From Neorhizobium sp. NCHU2750 (GTDB lineage: Bacteria > Pseudomonadota > Alphaproteobacteria > Rhizobiales > Rhizobiaceae): DNA of 64,000 nucleotides. Below the pieces are notes generated by a model, which was not told where the DNA came from, made no database searches, and worked only from the letters and a program-made list of their open reading frames with translations. The stretch covers positions 992,001 through 1,056,000 of the forward strand of contig NZ_CP030827.1 in assembly GCF_003597675.1 (NCBI RefSeq). Direction: 5' to 3'. Made by a program: the position numbers and the translations under genes. Shown here piece after piece: positions 55,051 to 63,998 of this stretch (positions within the stretch are counted from its first letter, which is position 1; each line of letters begins with the position of its first letter).

Positions 55051-55499
55051 TGACCGAAGTTCTCTTCTACCACCTGACCGAATCGAAGCTCGAGGACGCG
55101 CTGCCGGCGCTCCTCGAAAAAAGCGTCGAGCGCGGCTGGAAGGTGGTGGTCCAGACCAATGATGAAGCGCGCCGGGACATGCTCGACGCGCATCTATGGA
55201 CCTTTCGCGATGAAAGCTTTCTGCCGCATGGGACAGATGCCGCTGCGATGGCAGAGGCCCAGCCGGTGCTTTTGACGGCAGGGGCGGAAAACGGCAATTC
55301 AGCCACAGTCCGCTTCCTCGTCGACGGCGCCGAACCGCCGCCGCTCGAGCCCTACGAGCGTGTCGTCTTCATGTTTGACGGCTACGACCAGATCCAGCTG
55401 GAATCCGCCCGCGCCGAATGGAAGCGCCTGAAGGGTGAGGGGCATGCGCTGACCTACTGGCAGCAATCGCCCGAAGGCCGCTGGGTGAAGAAGGCCTGA
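55050..55499 (+). CDS. holC: DNA polymerase III chi subunit
   Basis: A 149-residue protein that links the clamp loader to single-strand binding protein at the fork. The N-terminus TEVLFYHLTESKLEDALPALLEKSVERGWKV and the region LWTFRDESFLPHG, then FMFDGYDQ, are typical of HolC. The start ATG at 55050 shares one base with the pepA stop (TGATG), an arrangement conserved in many proteobacteria. Confidence 0.94.
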   Translation: MTEVLFYHLTESKLEDALPALLEKSVERGWKVVVQTNDEARRDMLDAHLWTFRDESFLPHGTDAAAMAEAQPVLLTAGAENGNSATVRFLVDGAEPPPLEPYERVVFMFDGYDQIQLESARAEWKRLKGEGHALTYWQQSPEGRWVKKA

Positions 55500-55511
55500 C
55501 AGGCCTCCTTC
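55487..55511. terminator. Probable bidirectional terminator between holC and the deacetylase
   Basis: An 11-base arm (55487-55497) pairs with 55501-55511 with one mismatch and a three-base loop. It overlaps the holC stop and lies between convergent genes. Confidence 0.5.
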
Positions 55512-55525
55512 TAAGGCCGCTCTGT

Positions 55526-56401
55526 TCAGTTCGTCGCAGCGAGCGGCTTGGTAACCGTCGAGGCAACCAGCATGTCGGTCGACGGCTTGCCGTATTTCAG
55601 CTGTACCACCTTGTAGCCTTCGGAGCGCAATTGCGTCAGCAGTGCCGGCAGCATGGCGGCGGTGCGCGGATGAATGTCATGCATCAGGATGATGCCCTTG
55701 CGATGCGCGCGCAGCGCGTCCATCGTGCGTGTCGCAACGGCCGCCGGCGTGTCCCTGAAATAGTCCTTCGAATCGACCTGGACATCCATCACCACCATCT
55801 GGTGGCTACCGACCCACTGCCTCAGCTTCTTCGAATCGGCAAGATAGGGGAAGCGGAAGAAGTCTGCCTCGACGCCGGTCGCCGCCTCGACGGCCTTGCG
55901 GCCCTTCTCGATCTCGGCCACCGCATTGTCATACGACATATGGGCGAGGTCGGGATGCGCATAGGTGTGGCTGCCGATCGTATGGCCTTCGGCCACCACC
56001 TCGCGGGCGATTTCCGGATGCGCCTTGGCCATCTCGCCGACCATCATGAACGAGGCCTTGACCCCGAACTGGTCGAGCGTGGCGAGAACGCGCTCGGTCC
56101 TCTTCGGCATCGGGCCGTCATCGAAGGTCAGAACCACTTCCTTGTCGCGCAGCTTGATGTCGGAAATCGACTCCACCGTCATTTCGCGACCGGCAAGCCC
56201 GCCTATCTTGCTGAGCCTGCCCCAGGCCGCCGGGGTGAGGGCTACCGGAGACTTCGGATCATCCTTCGGTCTCAGCGAGCCGCCGGCATCGCCCGCCGCA
56301 AAGGCGGTCTTCAACGCCGCGCCGTCGACCGGAGGCTTGCTCGCGCAGGAGGAGAGGAGGCTGACGACAAGAACAGCGGCACAGGCAGCACGGACCGGCA
56401 T
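55526..56401 (-). CDS. Polysaccharide deacetylase family lipoprotein
   Basis: A 291-residue exported protein with a lipoprotein signal; the lipobox LSSC places the lipidated Cys at residue 19. The NodB-homology domain has the metal and catalytic motifs: TFDDGP (catalytic Asp), SHTYAHPDL (metal-binding His pair), RFPYL and ILMHDIHPRT. It probably removes acyl groups from a cell-envelope glycan such as peptidoglycan. It is convergent with holC. Confidence 0.9.
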   Translation of the reverse strand: MPVRAACAAVLVVSLLSSCASKPPVDGAALKTAFAAGDAGGSLRPKDDPKSPVALTPAAWGRLSKIGGLAGREMTVESISDIKLRDKEVVLTFDDGPMPKRTERVLATLDQFGVKASFMMVGEMAKAHPEIAREVVAEGHTIGSHTYAHPDLAHMSYDNAVAEIEKGRKAVEAATGVEADFFRFPYLADSKKLRQWVGSHQMVVMDVQVDSKDYFRDTPAAVATRTMDALRAHRKGIILMHDIHPRTAAMLPALLTQLRSEGYKVVQLKYGKPSTDMLVASTVTKPLAATN

Positions 56402-56511
56402 GAAAAGCTTCTCGATGAAAAATGACGCGGGAATCGGTTACCGCGATCTTTCGTCGAACATGGTTAACGGCCGGTTATCGCGACGCCGCTCCGGCCTTTG
56501 CCGGCGAGGTT

Positions 56512-56904
56512 TCAGGCGAGATCTGTCTGAACGAAATCGGCCCCGACATAAATCAACGGCACGCGTGCCGATCTCGCGCCAGCATAGGAAAAGCAGTCAC
56601 CGAAATTGAGCTTCGCCGGATGCCGCCCCTTGCCGTAACGAGCAAAGGCGTCGAGGGCGACGGAGGCGGTCTCGCGGGTTGCCGGAACGACCTCGACTTT
56701 CAATTCTTCCAGAAATCTTTCGACCAGCGAAGCGGCCTCCGCCACTTCGATGCGGCGTTTACCCGCAAGCACCGTAGTCGCCTCGAAGATCACCGTCGGA
56801 GACACATAGAACGTCGTCTCGGTGGAGGCGAGTGCTGAGGCGATGCGGGCGAAATCGGGACCATTGATGAAATACTCAATGATTGCCGAGGTTTCGAGAA
56901 ACAT
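56512..56904 (-). CDS. vapC: VapC-type PIN-domain toxin (second module)
   Basis: A 130-residue PIN-domain ribonuclease. The N-terminal acidic residue typical of many VapC proteins (MFLDTSAI-like) is Glu here: FLETSAIIEYF. Later sites are FEATTVLAG and LNFGDCFSYAGA with the conserved Asp, then VGADFVQTDL. The start at 56904 shares one base with the vapB stop (TGATG). Replacement of the first Asp by Glu may lower activity. It pairs with the preceding antitoxin. Confidence 0.87.
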   Translation of the reverse strand: MFLETSAIIEYFINGPDFARIASALASTETTFYVSPTVIFEATTVLAGKRRIEVAEAASLVERFLEELKVEVVPATRETASVALDAFARYGKGRHPAKLNFGDCFSYAGARSARVPLIYVGADFVQTDLA

Positions 56905-57167
56905 CAGTTGCCCCACATATCGTCGAGAAATTTCTTCTCGTTGAAGTCAGGGTTGAAACTCCCCATCGACTGGTATTCCCGCTGCAGTGCTTGGAGCCTA
57001 TCCGCGCGTGTCGCCCGATTCTCTGCCTGCTCGGCTTCTTTTGACGGCTCACCCACCACCCGCTCCAATGCCTGTCGCACGGCATCCTGCTTGGTCGGCG
57101 CGTTCAAAACCTTGCGTGCGCGTTCTGCAAGTGCGTCGAGTTCTTCATTGGTCAGGTCGAGAGCCAT
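56904..57167 (-). CDS. vapB: VapB-family antitoxin (Rv0623-like, second module)
   Basis: An 87-residue antitoxin. The N-terminal ribbon-helix-helix segment contains LTNEELDALAERARKVL and TKQDAVRQALERVV, a hallmark of the Rv0623-like VapB type. The C-terminal FNPDFNEKKFLDDMWGN is the toxin-binding tail. It begins 11 bases from a perfect inverted repeat and is overlapped by vapC. Autoregulation through that repeat is expected. Confidence 0.87.
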   Translation of the reverse strand: MALDLTNEELDALAERARKVLNAPTKQDAVRQALERVVGEPSKEAEQAENRATRADRLQALQREYQSMGSFNPDFNEKKFLDDMWGN

Positions 57168-57177
57168 GACGGTGCCT

Positions 57178-57213
57178 CAGCGAGATAGACCTTCAAGATA
57201 GTGTATCTCGCTG
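57178..57213. promoter_or_regulatory. Perfect inverted-repeat operator of the second vapBC
   Basis: CAGCGAGATA at 57178-57187 and TATCTCGCTG at 57204-57213 are exact complements with a 16-base spacer. The repeat starts 11 bases upstream of the vapB start codon, the expected place for a VapBC binding site. Confidence 0.78.
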
Positions 57214-57252
57214 GAGGCGACAACCGGAGCGGCGGAGTTCTGACGCTTGCCT

Positions 57253-59295
57253 CTAACCCTTCATGATCGTCTGGCGCAGGAAACTGTAGCCCATTGCCCG
57301 GCGCTCGGCCATTTCGGTCGTGTCGCCGGCACCACCATGGCCGCCCGAGCCGTATTCGCGGAAGAAGGGCTCATGTCCGGCATCGATCAGCCGCTTGGCA
57401 AACCGCCTTGCATGGGAAGGGTGCACCCGATCGTCGTTGGTCGAGCTTTCGATATAGATCGCCGGATAGCTGATCTCGCTCTTCGGCTTCACCTGATGCA
57501 GCGGCGAATAGGTGAGCATGGCGTTCAGCTCGTCGGCCACGTCCGGATTGCCGTATTCGTCCATCCAGGCCCGCCCTGCGGGAAACACATGGAAGCGTGA
57601 CATGTCGATTACCGGCACCGAGGTCCACACCGCGCCGAAATCATTTGGGTAACGTGTCGCCATCACGGCCGTCAGCAGCCCGCCATTGCTGCCGCCATTG
57701 CAGGCGATCCGCGATGGCTTGGTAAAGCCGCGGGCGACGAGATCGCGGGCAACGGCGACGAAATCCTCGAACGCCTTGTGGCGGCCCGAACCCTTGGCGA
57801 CCGTATGCCAGTCGGGACCAAGTTCGCCGCCGCCGCGGATATAGGCCTGCACGAAGGCGCCGCCCTGGTTGAGCCACAGGCCGAAGGCGCCGGAATAGAC
57901 CGGCGACAGCGACACGCCGAAGCCGCCATAGCCATACATCAGCACCGGCAGTTCGCCCTTGGTCCAGTGCTTTGGCAGCACGATGTGATAGGGCACCTTG
58001 GTGCCGTCCTCGGAGACCGCCTCGAAAAGCTCCGACACCATGCCATCGGCATCGAAATAGGCCGGCGACGTACCGATCGGCACCAGGTCAAGCGGCATGT
58101 CGTGGCGGGTCAGGTCGAGCCGGTAGGCGGTGGCGGGAAGCAGGAAGCCCTGGCCGACGACGGTCAACACCTCTTCGCCGAGCGTCAAATCGGCATCGAG
58201 CTGGCGGAAGCTGACGGTCTGGAGTTCTGCCGGAAGAGCGAGCTCCTGCGCAGACGGATCGGTTTTCGTCAGGTCCACGAGAAAGAGCTTCGGCACCATC
58301 CGGTCGGAGACGATGAACACCGCCCAGCTCTTCAGCAGGATGAACTGCGATACCGACTGGCCGTCCTTGGGTGAAAACAGCACGCGTGCATTGGTGAGCG
58401 GTTCTTCTCCGAACGGATGAAAATCCTGCAGGACGAGCGTGCCTGTCGGATAGCGCTCGTCGGTCTTCGCCCGCCAGAGCGCGTGGGTGTGGTTGAAATC
58501 GCTGTCGCTCTCCACCGGCAGGTCGAGGCGCACGATGTCTCCGGAGGTGTTTCGGATATGCACGCTCGCCTTGCCGATCTCATGGCCGACGGTGAAAAAC
58601 TCGATCTTTGCCTCATCCGGCTTGCCGCCCCAGAACAGCGGGTCGATGAAGCTTGCCGCGCCATAGACATCGTCCATGCCGGCCTGAAACAGGATCGGTG
58701 CATCCTTGGGGTCGACACCACGCTTGAGGACGCGGCCGACGCGCGGCCAGCCGGAGCGCGTGGCGGAAAATTCGTCGATCGAGCCGAAATAGGCGATCTC
58801 GTCGGGCGAAATCCACGAGGCATGCGCCCGCGCCGGCGGCGTGTCGAAACCGCCTTCGACAATCCTTTTCGCTTCCGTATCGAATTCGACCAGCCGCAAT
58901 TGGTCCGAACCGCCATCGGAGAGGATCATCATTACGCGGGTCGGCTCATAGGGCGAGGTGATGGCACCGGAATAGATCCAGCGCTTGCCTTCGCTGAGAC
59001 AGAAGGCGTCGAAATCGAACACGGTTTCCCAGGCCGCATCGTGGCGCGGCTCCTGATCGGCCGGCAGCCGGCGCCAGATGCCGAGCGGATTGTCCTTCGA
59101 ACGGTGAAAATCGAACAGCCACCGGCCGCGCCGCGTCGGCACGATCAACCGGTCCTCGCGCTCGATCATCGCCTTCAACTGATCGCGGTCGGCGGCAAAT
59201 TCGGGTGTACGGAATTGTCGGTCGGACCTGTCATTCTGTTCGCTGACGAAGGCGATCGTGTTTGGGTCGTTGTCGGTTTCGAGAAACAGGTTCAT
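57253..59295 (-). CDS. Prolyl oligopeptidase family serine peptidase (S9A)
   Basis: A 680-residue two-domain enzyme. The N-terminal beta-propeller starts with the S9 segment VPTRRGRWLFDFHRSKDNPLG, and the C-terminal alpha/beta hydrolase has the nucleophile motif CNGGSNGGLL and the catalytic His in SGGHGGAGD. It lacks a signal peptide, so it likely processes short peptides in the cytoplasm. Length is normal for the family. Confidence 0.92.
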   Translation of the reverse strand: MNLFLETDNDPNTIAFVSEQNDRSDRQFRTPEFAADRDQLKAMIEREDRLIVPTRRGRWLFDFHRSKDNPLGIWRRLPADQEPRHDAAWETVFDFDAFCLSEGKRWIYSGAITSPYEPTRVMMILSDGGSDQLRLVEFDTEAKRIVEGGFDTPPARAHASWISPDEIAYFGSIDEFSATRSGWPRVGRVLKRGVDPKDAPILFQAGMDDVYGAASFIDPLFWGGKPDEAKIEFFTVGHEIGKASVHIRNTSGDIVRLDLPVESDSDFNHTHALWRAKTDERYPTGTLVLQDFHPFGEEPLTNARVLFSPKDGQSVSQFILLKSWAVFIVSDRMVPKLFLVDLTKTDPSAQELALPAELQTVSFRQLDADLTLGEEVLTVVGQGFLLPATAYRLDLTRHDMPLDLVPIGTSPAYFDADGMVSELFEAVSEDGTKVPYHIVLPKHWTKGELPVLMYGYGGFGVSLSPVYSGAFGLWLNQGGAFVQAYIRGGGELGPDWHTVAKGSGRHKAFEDFVAVARDLVARGFTKPSRIACNGGSNGGLLTAVMATRYPNDFGAVWTSVPVIDMSRFHVFPAGRAWMDEYGNPDVADELNAMLTYSPLHQVKPKSEISYPAIYIESSTNDDRVHPSHARRFAKRLIDAGHEPFFREYGSGGHGGAGDTTEMAERRAMGYSFLRQTIMKG

Positions 59296-59370
59296 CGCGG
59301 GCTCCGCCTGGGTAAGGGAAGCCTCTACCTAGGGATCACGAAGGGCGGTGGCAACCGTGATCGAGGGCAA

Positions 59371-61257
59371 TCACCCCGCCATCGCCTCTTCATATTCGGA
59401 GGAGAGCATCAGCCATTCTTCTTCGGCAGCGGAAAGCTTTGCCGCCGCTTCGCCGCGTTCCTTGGCCTTGGCTGCTGCCTTGGCAGGGGCCTTCTCGTAG
59501 AGCGCCGGGTCTGCAAGTTCCTTATCAAGTCCCTGAATCTGCTTCTCAAGCTTGGCCGTCAAGGATTCGATTTCGTTGATCTTTTTCTTCAACGGCGCAA
59601 GCGAGGCGCGTCTGTCGGCATTCGCCTTGCGCTGGTCGGCCTTCGACACGCTGTCGTCGCCAGCCGTCGTAACCTTCTCGTCTTTCTTGCGGCCGGCCGC
59701 CACGATCAGGTCGCGATACTCTTCCAGATCGCCCTCGAACGGCTTCACCGTCCCTTCGTTGACCAGCCACAGCCGGTCGACGGTCGCTTCGATCAGATGG
59801 CGGTCGTGCGAGATCAGGATGACGGCGCCGTCATAGTCGTTCAGCGCCTCAATCAGCGCCCGGCGGCTGTCGATGTCGAGATGGTTGGTCGGTTCGTCGA
59901 GGATCAGCAGGTTCGGCGCATGGAAGGCGGCAAGCCCCATCAAGAGCCGCGCCTTTTCGCCACCCGACAGATCCTTGGCGGCCGTCGCCATCTTTTCAGT
60001 CGCAAGCCCCATCTGGGCGACGCGGGCACGCACCTGCGCTTCGCCTGCCAGCGGCATCAGCCGACGCACATGATCGACCGGCGTTTCGTTGGGAACCAGA
60101 TCGTCCAGCTGATGCTGGGCGAAGAAGCCGATCGACAGCGACGGCGCAAGCTTCATCTCGCCGCCATCGAGCCCGAGCCGGCCGGAGATCAGCTTGGCGA
60201 AGGTCGATTTGCCGTTGCCGTTCGAGCCGAGCAGCGCGATGCGGTCGTCATTGTCGATGCGAAGCGTGATGTTCTTGAGGATCGGCTGGCCGGGCGTATA
60301 GCCGACAGCGCCCTTGGAGATCGACACGATCGGCGAGGCCGGCTGCTTTTCCGGTGCGGGAAACGTGATCGGCTGCACATGGTCCTCGACCACGGCCGCG
60401 ACGGTTCCCATCCGCTCCAGTGCCTTGATGCGGCTCTGCGCCTGCCGCGCCTTGGTCGCCTTCGCGCGAAAACGGTCGATGAAGCTCTGCAGGTGCTTGC
60501 GGGCGGCGTCGTTCTTCGCCTTCGCCTTCATCTGCAATTCGTCGTTCTCGGCCTTCTGCCGCTCGAACTGGTCATAGCCGCCGCGATAGAAGGTGAGCTT
60601 CTTCTGGTCGAGATGGACGATCGAATTGACCGCGTTGTTCAGCATGTCGCGGTCGTGGGAAATGACGATGACGGTGTGCGGGTAGCGCCGCACATAGTCT
60701 TCCAGCCACATCGTGCCTTCGAGGTCGAGATAGTTGGTCGGCTCGTCGAGCAGCAGAAGATCGGGCTCGGCAAAGAGCACGGCGGCAAGCGCCACGCGCA
60801 TCCGCCAGCCGCCGGAAAACGACGATGCCGGGCGAAGCTGGGCTGCCGCATCGAAGCCGAGACCGGCAAGAATGCTGCCGGCCCGCGCTTCCGCCGAATG
60901 CGCGTCGATATCGACGAGCCGCATCTGGATCTCGGCAATGCGATTGGGATCTGTTGCCATCTCGGCTTCTGCAAGCAGCGCTGCGCGTTCCTTGTCGGCG
61001 GCCATGACGATGGTGATCAGCGAATCTTCCGTTCCCGGTGCTTCCTGCGCCACCTGTCCGATCCGGGCATTCTTGGGGATCGTCACCGATCCGCCTTCGG
61101 AGGCGAGGTCGCCGGTGATGATCCGGAACAGCGTCGATTTTCCGGCGCCGTTGCGGCCGACAAGGCCGGCCTTCGTGCCCGCCGGAAGCGTCACGCTGGC
61201 ATGGTCGAGGAGAAGGCGGCCGGCAATGCGGGCGGAGAGGTCATTAATCGTGATCAT
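59371..61257 (-). CDS. ABC-F family ATP-binding protein
   Basis: A 628-residue protein with two ABC ATPase domains on one chain and no membrane segment. Walker A motifs are GLVGRNGAGKSTLF and ALLGSNGNGKSTFA; signatures are SFSGGWRMRVALA and LSGGEKARLLMGL. The inter-domain linker and a C-terminal coiled coil (KKKINEIESLTAKLEKQIQGLD) resemble Uup/YheS-like translation factors that act on ribosomes. The start ATG at 61257 is chosen over one 12 codons upstream. Antibiotic resistance is possible but not indicated. Confidence 0.92.
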   Translation of the reverse strand: MITINDLSARIAGRLLLDHASVTLPAGTKAGLVGRNGAGKSTLFRIITGDLASEGGSVTIPKNARIGQVAQEAPGTEDSLITIVMAADKERAALLAEAEMATDPNRIAEIQMRLVDIDAHSAEARAGSILAGLGFDAAAQLRPASSFSGGWRMRVALAAVLFAEPDLLLLDEPTNYLDLEGTMWLEDYVRRYPHTVIVISHDRDMLNNAVNSIVHLDQKKLTFYRGGYDQFERQKAENDELQMKAKAKNDAARKHLQSFIDRFRAKATKARQAQSRIKALERMGTVAAVVEDHVQPITFPAPEKQPASPIVSISKGAVGYTPGQPILKNITLRIDNDDRIALLGSNGNGKSTFAKLISGRLGLDGGEMKLAPSLSIGFFAQHQLDDLVPNETPVDHVRRLMPLAGEAQVRARVAQMGLATEKMATAAKDLSGGEKARLLMGLAAFHAPNLLILDEPTNHLDIDSRRALIEALNDYDGAVILISHDRHLIEATVDRLWLVNEGTVKPFEGDLEEYRDLIVAAGRKKDEKVTTAGDDSVSKADQRKANADRRASLAPLKKKINEIESLTAKLEKQIQGLDKELADPALYEKAPAKAAAKAKERGEAAAKLSAAEEEWLMLSSEYEEAMAG

Positions 61258-61392
61258 GGCGGCGGTTTTGGCCGAAACTGCCCGCGAAGGCAAGCGCCCG
61301 CAGACAGGCAGACGCTCGTGAGCAAAGGCTAGCCGATGGTGCGCGAAGGGCAGGGCGCTGAGGCTGACGCCTGAAGGCTGGCGCCGGACGCG

Positions 61393-62427
61393 TCAGGCAC
61401 CCGGCCTTGCGGTATCGCCGTGAACGATGATGTTGCTGCGCGGGTTGGCCTGCGCGGCCTCGGCGGCCATTACGGCCTGCTGGCGCAATTGCTGCGGCGA
61501 GAACGCGTCCGTTGCCAGTGCCGCGCCCATCGAGAGCCGTAGCGGGGTCTGGCCGTCGGACGTGGCGAAGGCAAGGTTCTCGGCGATCGAACCTGCCAGC
61601 CGGGTCGCGATCGGGCGGATTGCCTCGCGGTTGACGTGGCGGAACAGGATGGCGAATTCGCCCTTGCCGATACGGGCGAGGAAATCGTCCTTCTTGATCG
61701 TCTTGCGGAAGATCGCGGCCGCCTTCTTGACGATCTTGGTGGCGGTGGCCTCGCCATAGGTGTCGGCAATGTCGGAAATATCGGCAATGGCGACGAGAAA
61801 CAGCGCCGTATCGCGGTTCTCTGTCTCGTCTGCATAAAGCGCTTCCAGCCGCTCGATGAAGGCGGCATGGTTCGGCAGGTTGGTCATCCGGTCGCGCAGC
61901 ATCACGTTGCGCGCGGAAGACACTTCCTGTTCCGCCCCGATCAGCATGCTGGCGCCGTTGCGAAGCGCGGTTTCCAACTCGGCTTCCGCCACCACGGCAT
62001 CGGATAGCGAAACGCTGAGATATTCGATTTCGGCCAGGATATCGCCGGGCCCGGCGCCATTGTCCTCGCGCAGGCTCTTTGCCACGGCTTCCAGCGCCTT
62101 GGCGAAGCCGCGTTTCTGTTCGGCGCCGCTCGCCATTTTTTCGCGCAGACCGGCAAGCAGCTGGATATCCGGCTCGCGTGATTTCGGCAGGCCGGCGGTG
62201 ACGAAGCCGCCCAGTTGATAACGTGTGCCAATTTCATCCAGCAGCGCCTGGCGCGGTGCGACCGGCAGGGTCATGACGTCGCGGGTCAATCCTGCATCGG
62301 AACCGGACAGGGCTTCATGGAACAGTTCGTAATTGCGCGGCAGGCCGGCCACTTCCAGCCGCGCCATGTGCTGGCTCACCGCCTGTAACATCCTGTCCTG
62401 AACTGTTTTTCGGGCCTGGGTCGGCAT
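61393..62427 (-). CDS. GGDEF-domain protein with degenerate catalytic site
   Basis: A 344-residue protein. The C-terminal part is a GGDEF domain (DRMTNLPNHAAFIERL is the usual opening) but the signature reads GKGEF at 254-258 instead of GGDEF. The metal-binding Asp pair is replaced by Ala (VAIADISD instead of the DiDxF motif). The guanine-binding Asn is also Ala. It therefore should not make c-di-GMP and may act as a sensor or scaffold. The N-terminal 170 residues include helices typical of a signalling module, without membrane segments. Confidence 0.88.
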   Translation of the reverse strand: MPTQARKTVQDRMLQAVSQHMARLEVAGLPRNYELFHEALSGSDAGLTRDVMTLPVAPRQALLDEIGTRYQLGGFVTAGLPKSREPDIQLLAGLREKMASGAEQKRGFAKALEAVAKSLREDNGAGPGDILAEIEYLSVSLSDAVVAEAELETALRNGASMLIGAEQEVSSARNVMLRDRMTNLPNHAAFIERLEALYADETENRDTALFLVAIADISDIADTYGEATATKIVKKAAAIFRKTIKKDDFLARIGKGEFAILFRHVNREAIRPIATRLAGSIAENLAFATSDGQTPLRLSMGAALATDAFSPQQLRQQAVMAAEAAQANPRSNIIVHGDTARPGA

Positions 62428-62552
62428 CCGTCATCTCCCGGTCGTTCGCTGTTGAAGACCAGTGATCGCCAAGCTGAGTTAACATCTGCTGAAATACCGC
62501 CCTAGATTGCAGGCGCTGGAGCGATTGATCGAAGAGAGGGTTAAGGACCGGT

Positions 62553-63065
62553 TCACGCCAGCCACTGTTTTCCCTCGTTGCGCAGGAAGGCGATCATGTC
62601 GAGCACCACCGAGGGTTGGCCGAGCGAGGTGAGGATCGTGTGCGCCTGGCCGCGGTGATGGGTCTGGTGGTTGAAGACATGCGCCAGCATGCCGCCAAGC
62701 GGCTCGTTCATCTCCTTCTGCACCGTAATCGGCGTATAGCGTACCGTCCGGGCGAACGCGTCAGGCTCGAGCGAGCCCATGAGGGTGACAAATCGCTCGT
62801 CCTCTGCCTCGCGGGCGCGGCGCAGCTCCGCCAGATCTTCGTACAGGATGACGTTCAGTTCCATCGGCGCGGTGCCCGTGCCGGTAATGCGCCGCAGCCA
62901 GATCCGGTCGGCGACGAGGAGATGATTGAGCGTCCGATGCGCCGAGCCGAAAAAGGCGCCGCGGTCGCTGCGGTAATCCTCGTCCGCCAGAAGCGCACAG
63001 GCGTCATAGACGCGCCCGTTCGCCCAGCGGTTATAGTCGGCAAGCATCTGGAAATGGCGCTGCAT
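62553..63065 (-). CDS. DinB family protein
   Basis: A 170-residue four-helix protein of the DinB/YfiT superfamily. The three metal-binding His residues are visible: one in AHRTLNHLLVADRIW and two in HVFNHQTHHRGQAH. Such proteins are metal-dependent thiol-transfer enzymes or DNA-damage-inducible proteins of unclear function. The start ATG at 63065 has GGAGGAAA upstream; an earlier in-frame ATG does not. Confidence 0.9.
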   Translation of the reverse strand: MQRHFQMLADYNRWANGRVYDACALLADEDYRSDRGAFFGSAHRTLNHLLVADRIWLRRITGTGTAPMELNVILYEDLAELRRAREAEDERFVTLMGSLEPDAFARTVRYTPITVQKEMNEPLGGMLAHVFNHQTHHRGQAHTILTSLGQPSVVLDMIAFLRNEGKQWLA

Positions 63066-63228
63066 CGGTCTTTCCTCCACGTCGCTTGAAGCGATGTTCA
63101 TCTGTGCGGCAGAGCGGCACTAAAGTCGACGTCCGGGATTGATGCAATTCATGAAATCTTGTGATTGGATCGCCAGGCCATTCATGATCATCATCACGTC
63201 GACAACGACCTGATCTGGAGCATCCTGC

Positions 63229-63921
63229 ATGACGACACGCATCCTCTACTCGCTTTGTGGCGCCGACGAAAGCCGGCCGTTTTCTCCCCATTGCTGGAAG
63301 GTGGTGCTGGCGCTTAAGCACAAGGGGCTCGATTTCATCGAAAAGCCGACCCCTTTTACCCAGATCCCGGCTCTGGAAAACGGCTTCTCCAAGACAGTGC
63401 CGATCCTGCGCGACGGCAACGAACTGATCCGCGACAGTTTCGACATCGCGCTCTATCTGGATGAACGCTATCCCGATCGGCCGACGCTGTTTGGCGGCGA
63501 GGGGGGCAAGGCACTGTCGCGCTTCGTCGAGCGTTTTTCGCAGTCCATCGTGCATCCGGCGGTCACCGGCATCGCGGTGGCCGATATCCATGACATGCTG
63601 GGCGAGACCGATCAGGTCTATTTCCGCACCACGCGCGAAAAAATGCTTGGCCGTACGCTGGAGGATCTTCGCTCCGGGCGTGAGGCGGCGGTATCGGGCT
63701 TTGCCGCAAAGCTTGAGCCGGTGCGACAGACGCTCGGCTTCCAGCCCTTCCTCGGTGGCGACAGCCCGCTCTTTGCCGACTACATCCTGTTCGGCGCGCT
63801 GCAATGGATGCGCATCACCGCAGGTGCCCAGGTCTTCGATACCGCCGACCCGGTCGGCCAATGGTTCGAGCGCTGCCTCGATCTCCATGACGGCATCGGG
63901 CGCAGTGTGACGGCGGCGTGA
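63229..63921 (+). CDS. Glutathione S-transferase family protein (beta-etherase-like)
   Basis: A 230-residue GST. The N-terminal thioredoxin-like domain has the SPHCWK active-site region with Ser and Cys, TVPILRDG for the cis-Pro loop and DSFDIALYLDERYPD for gamma-glutamyl binding; the pattern resembles the LigE/LigF beta-etherase branch. The C-terminal helical domain ends with WFERCLDLHDGIG. It is divergent from the DinB gene. It may cleave glutathione adducts or aromatic ethers; the substrate is unproven. Confidence 0.88.
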   Translation: MTTRILYSLCGADESRPFSPHCWKVVLALKHKGLDFIEKPTPFTQIPALENGFSKTVPILRDGNELIRDSFDIALYLDERYPDRPTLFGGEGGKALSRFVERFSQSIVHPAVTGIAVADIHDMLGETDQVYFRTTREKMLGRTLEDLRSGREAAVSGFAAKLEPVRQTLGFQPFLGGDSPLFADYILFGALQWMRITAGAQVFDTADPVGQWFERCLDLHDGIGRSVTAA

Positions 63922-63970
63922 AATTCGCCATCGTGACCTGACAATAGCCAGGACCCCCTTGTTTCCGGCG

Positions 63971-63998
63971 AAAGGGGCGGGTAAACACCGCCCACTTT
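63971..63998 (+). terminator. Possible terminator after the GST gene
   Basis: An imperfect stem of about ten base pairs (AAAG-GGCGGGT with ACCGCC-CTTT type pairing) at the window end, about 50 bases past the stop. Weak support. Confidence 0.35.

Noticed and set aside
58417-61332. A plus-strand open frame of 971 codons opposite the S9 peptidase and ABC-F genes
   Set aside because: Both minus-strand genes have complete family motifs. The opposite frame has no recognisable domain, spans two genes and an intergenic gap, and is rich in Arg, Asp and His as expected for an antisense shadow at high GC.
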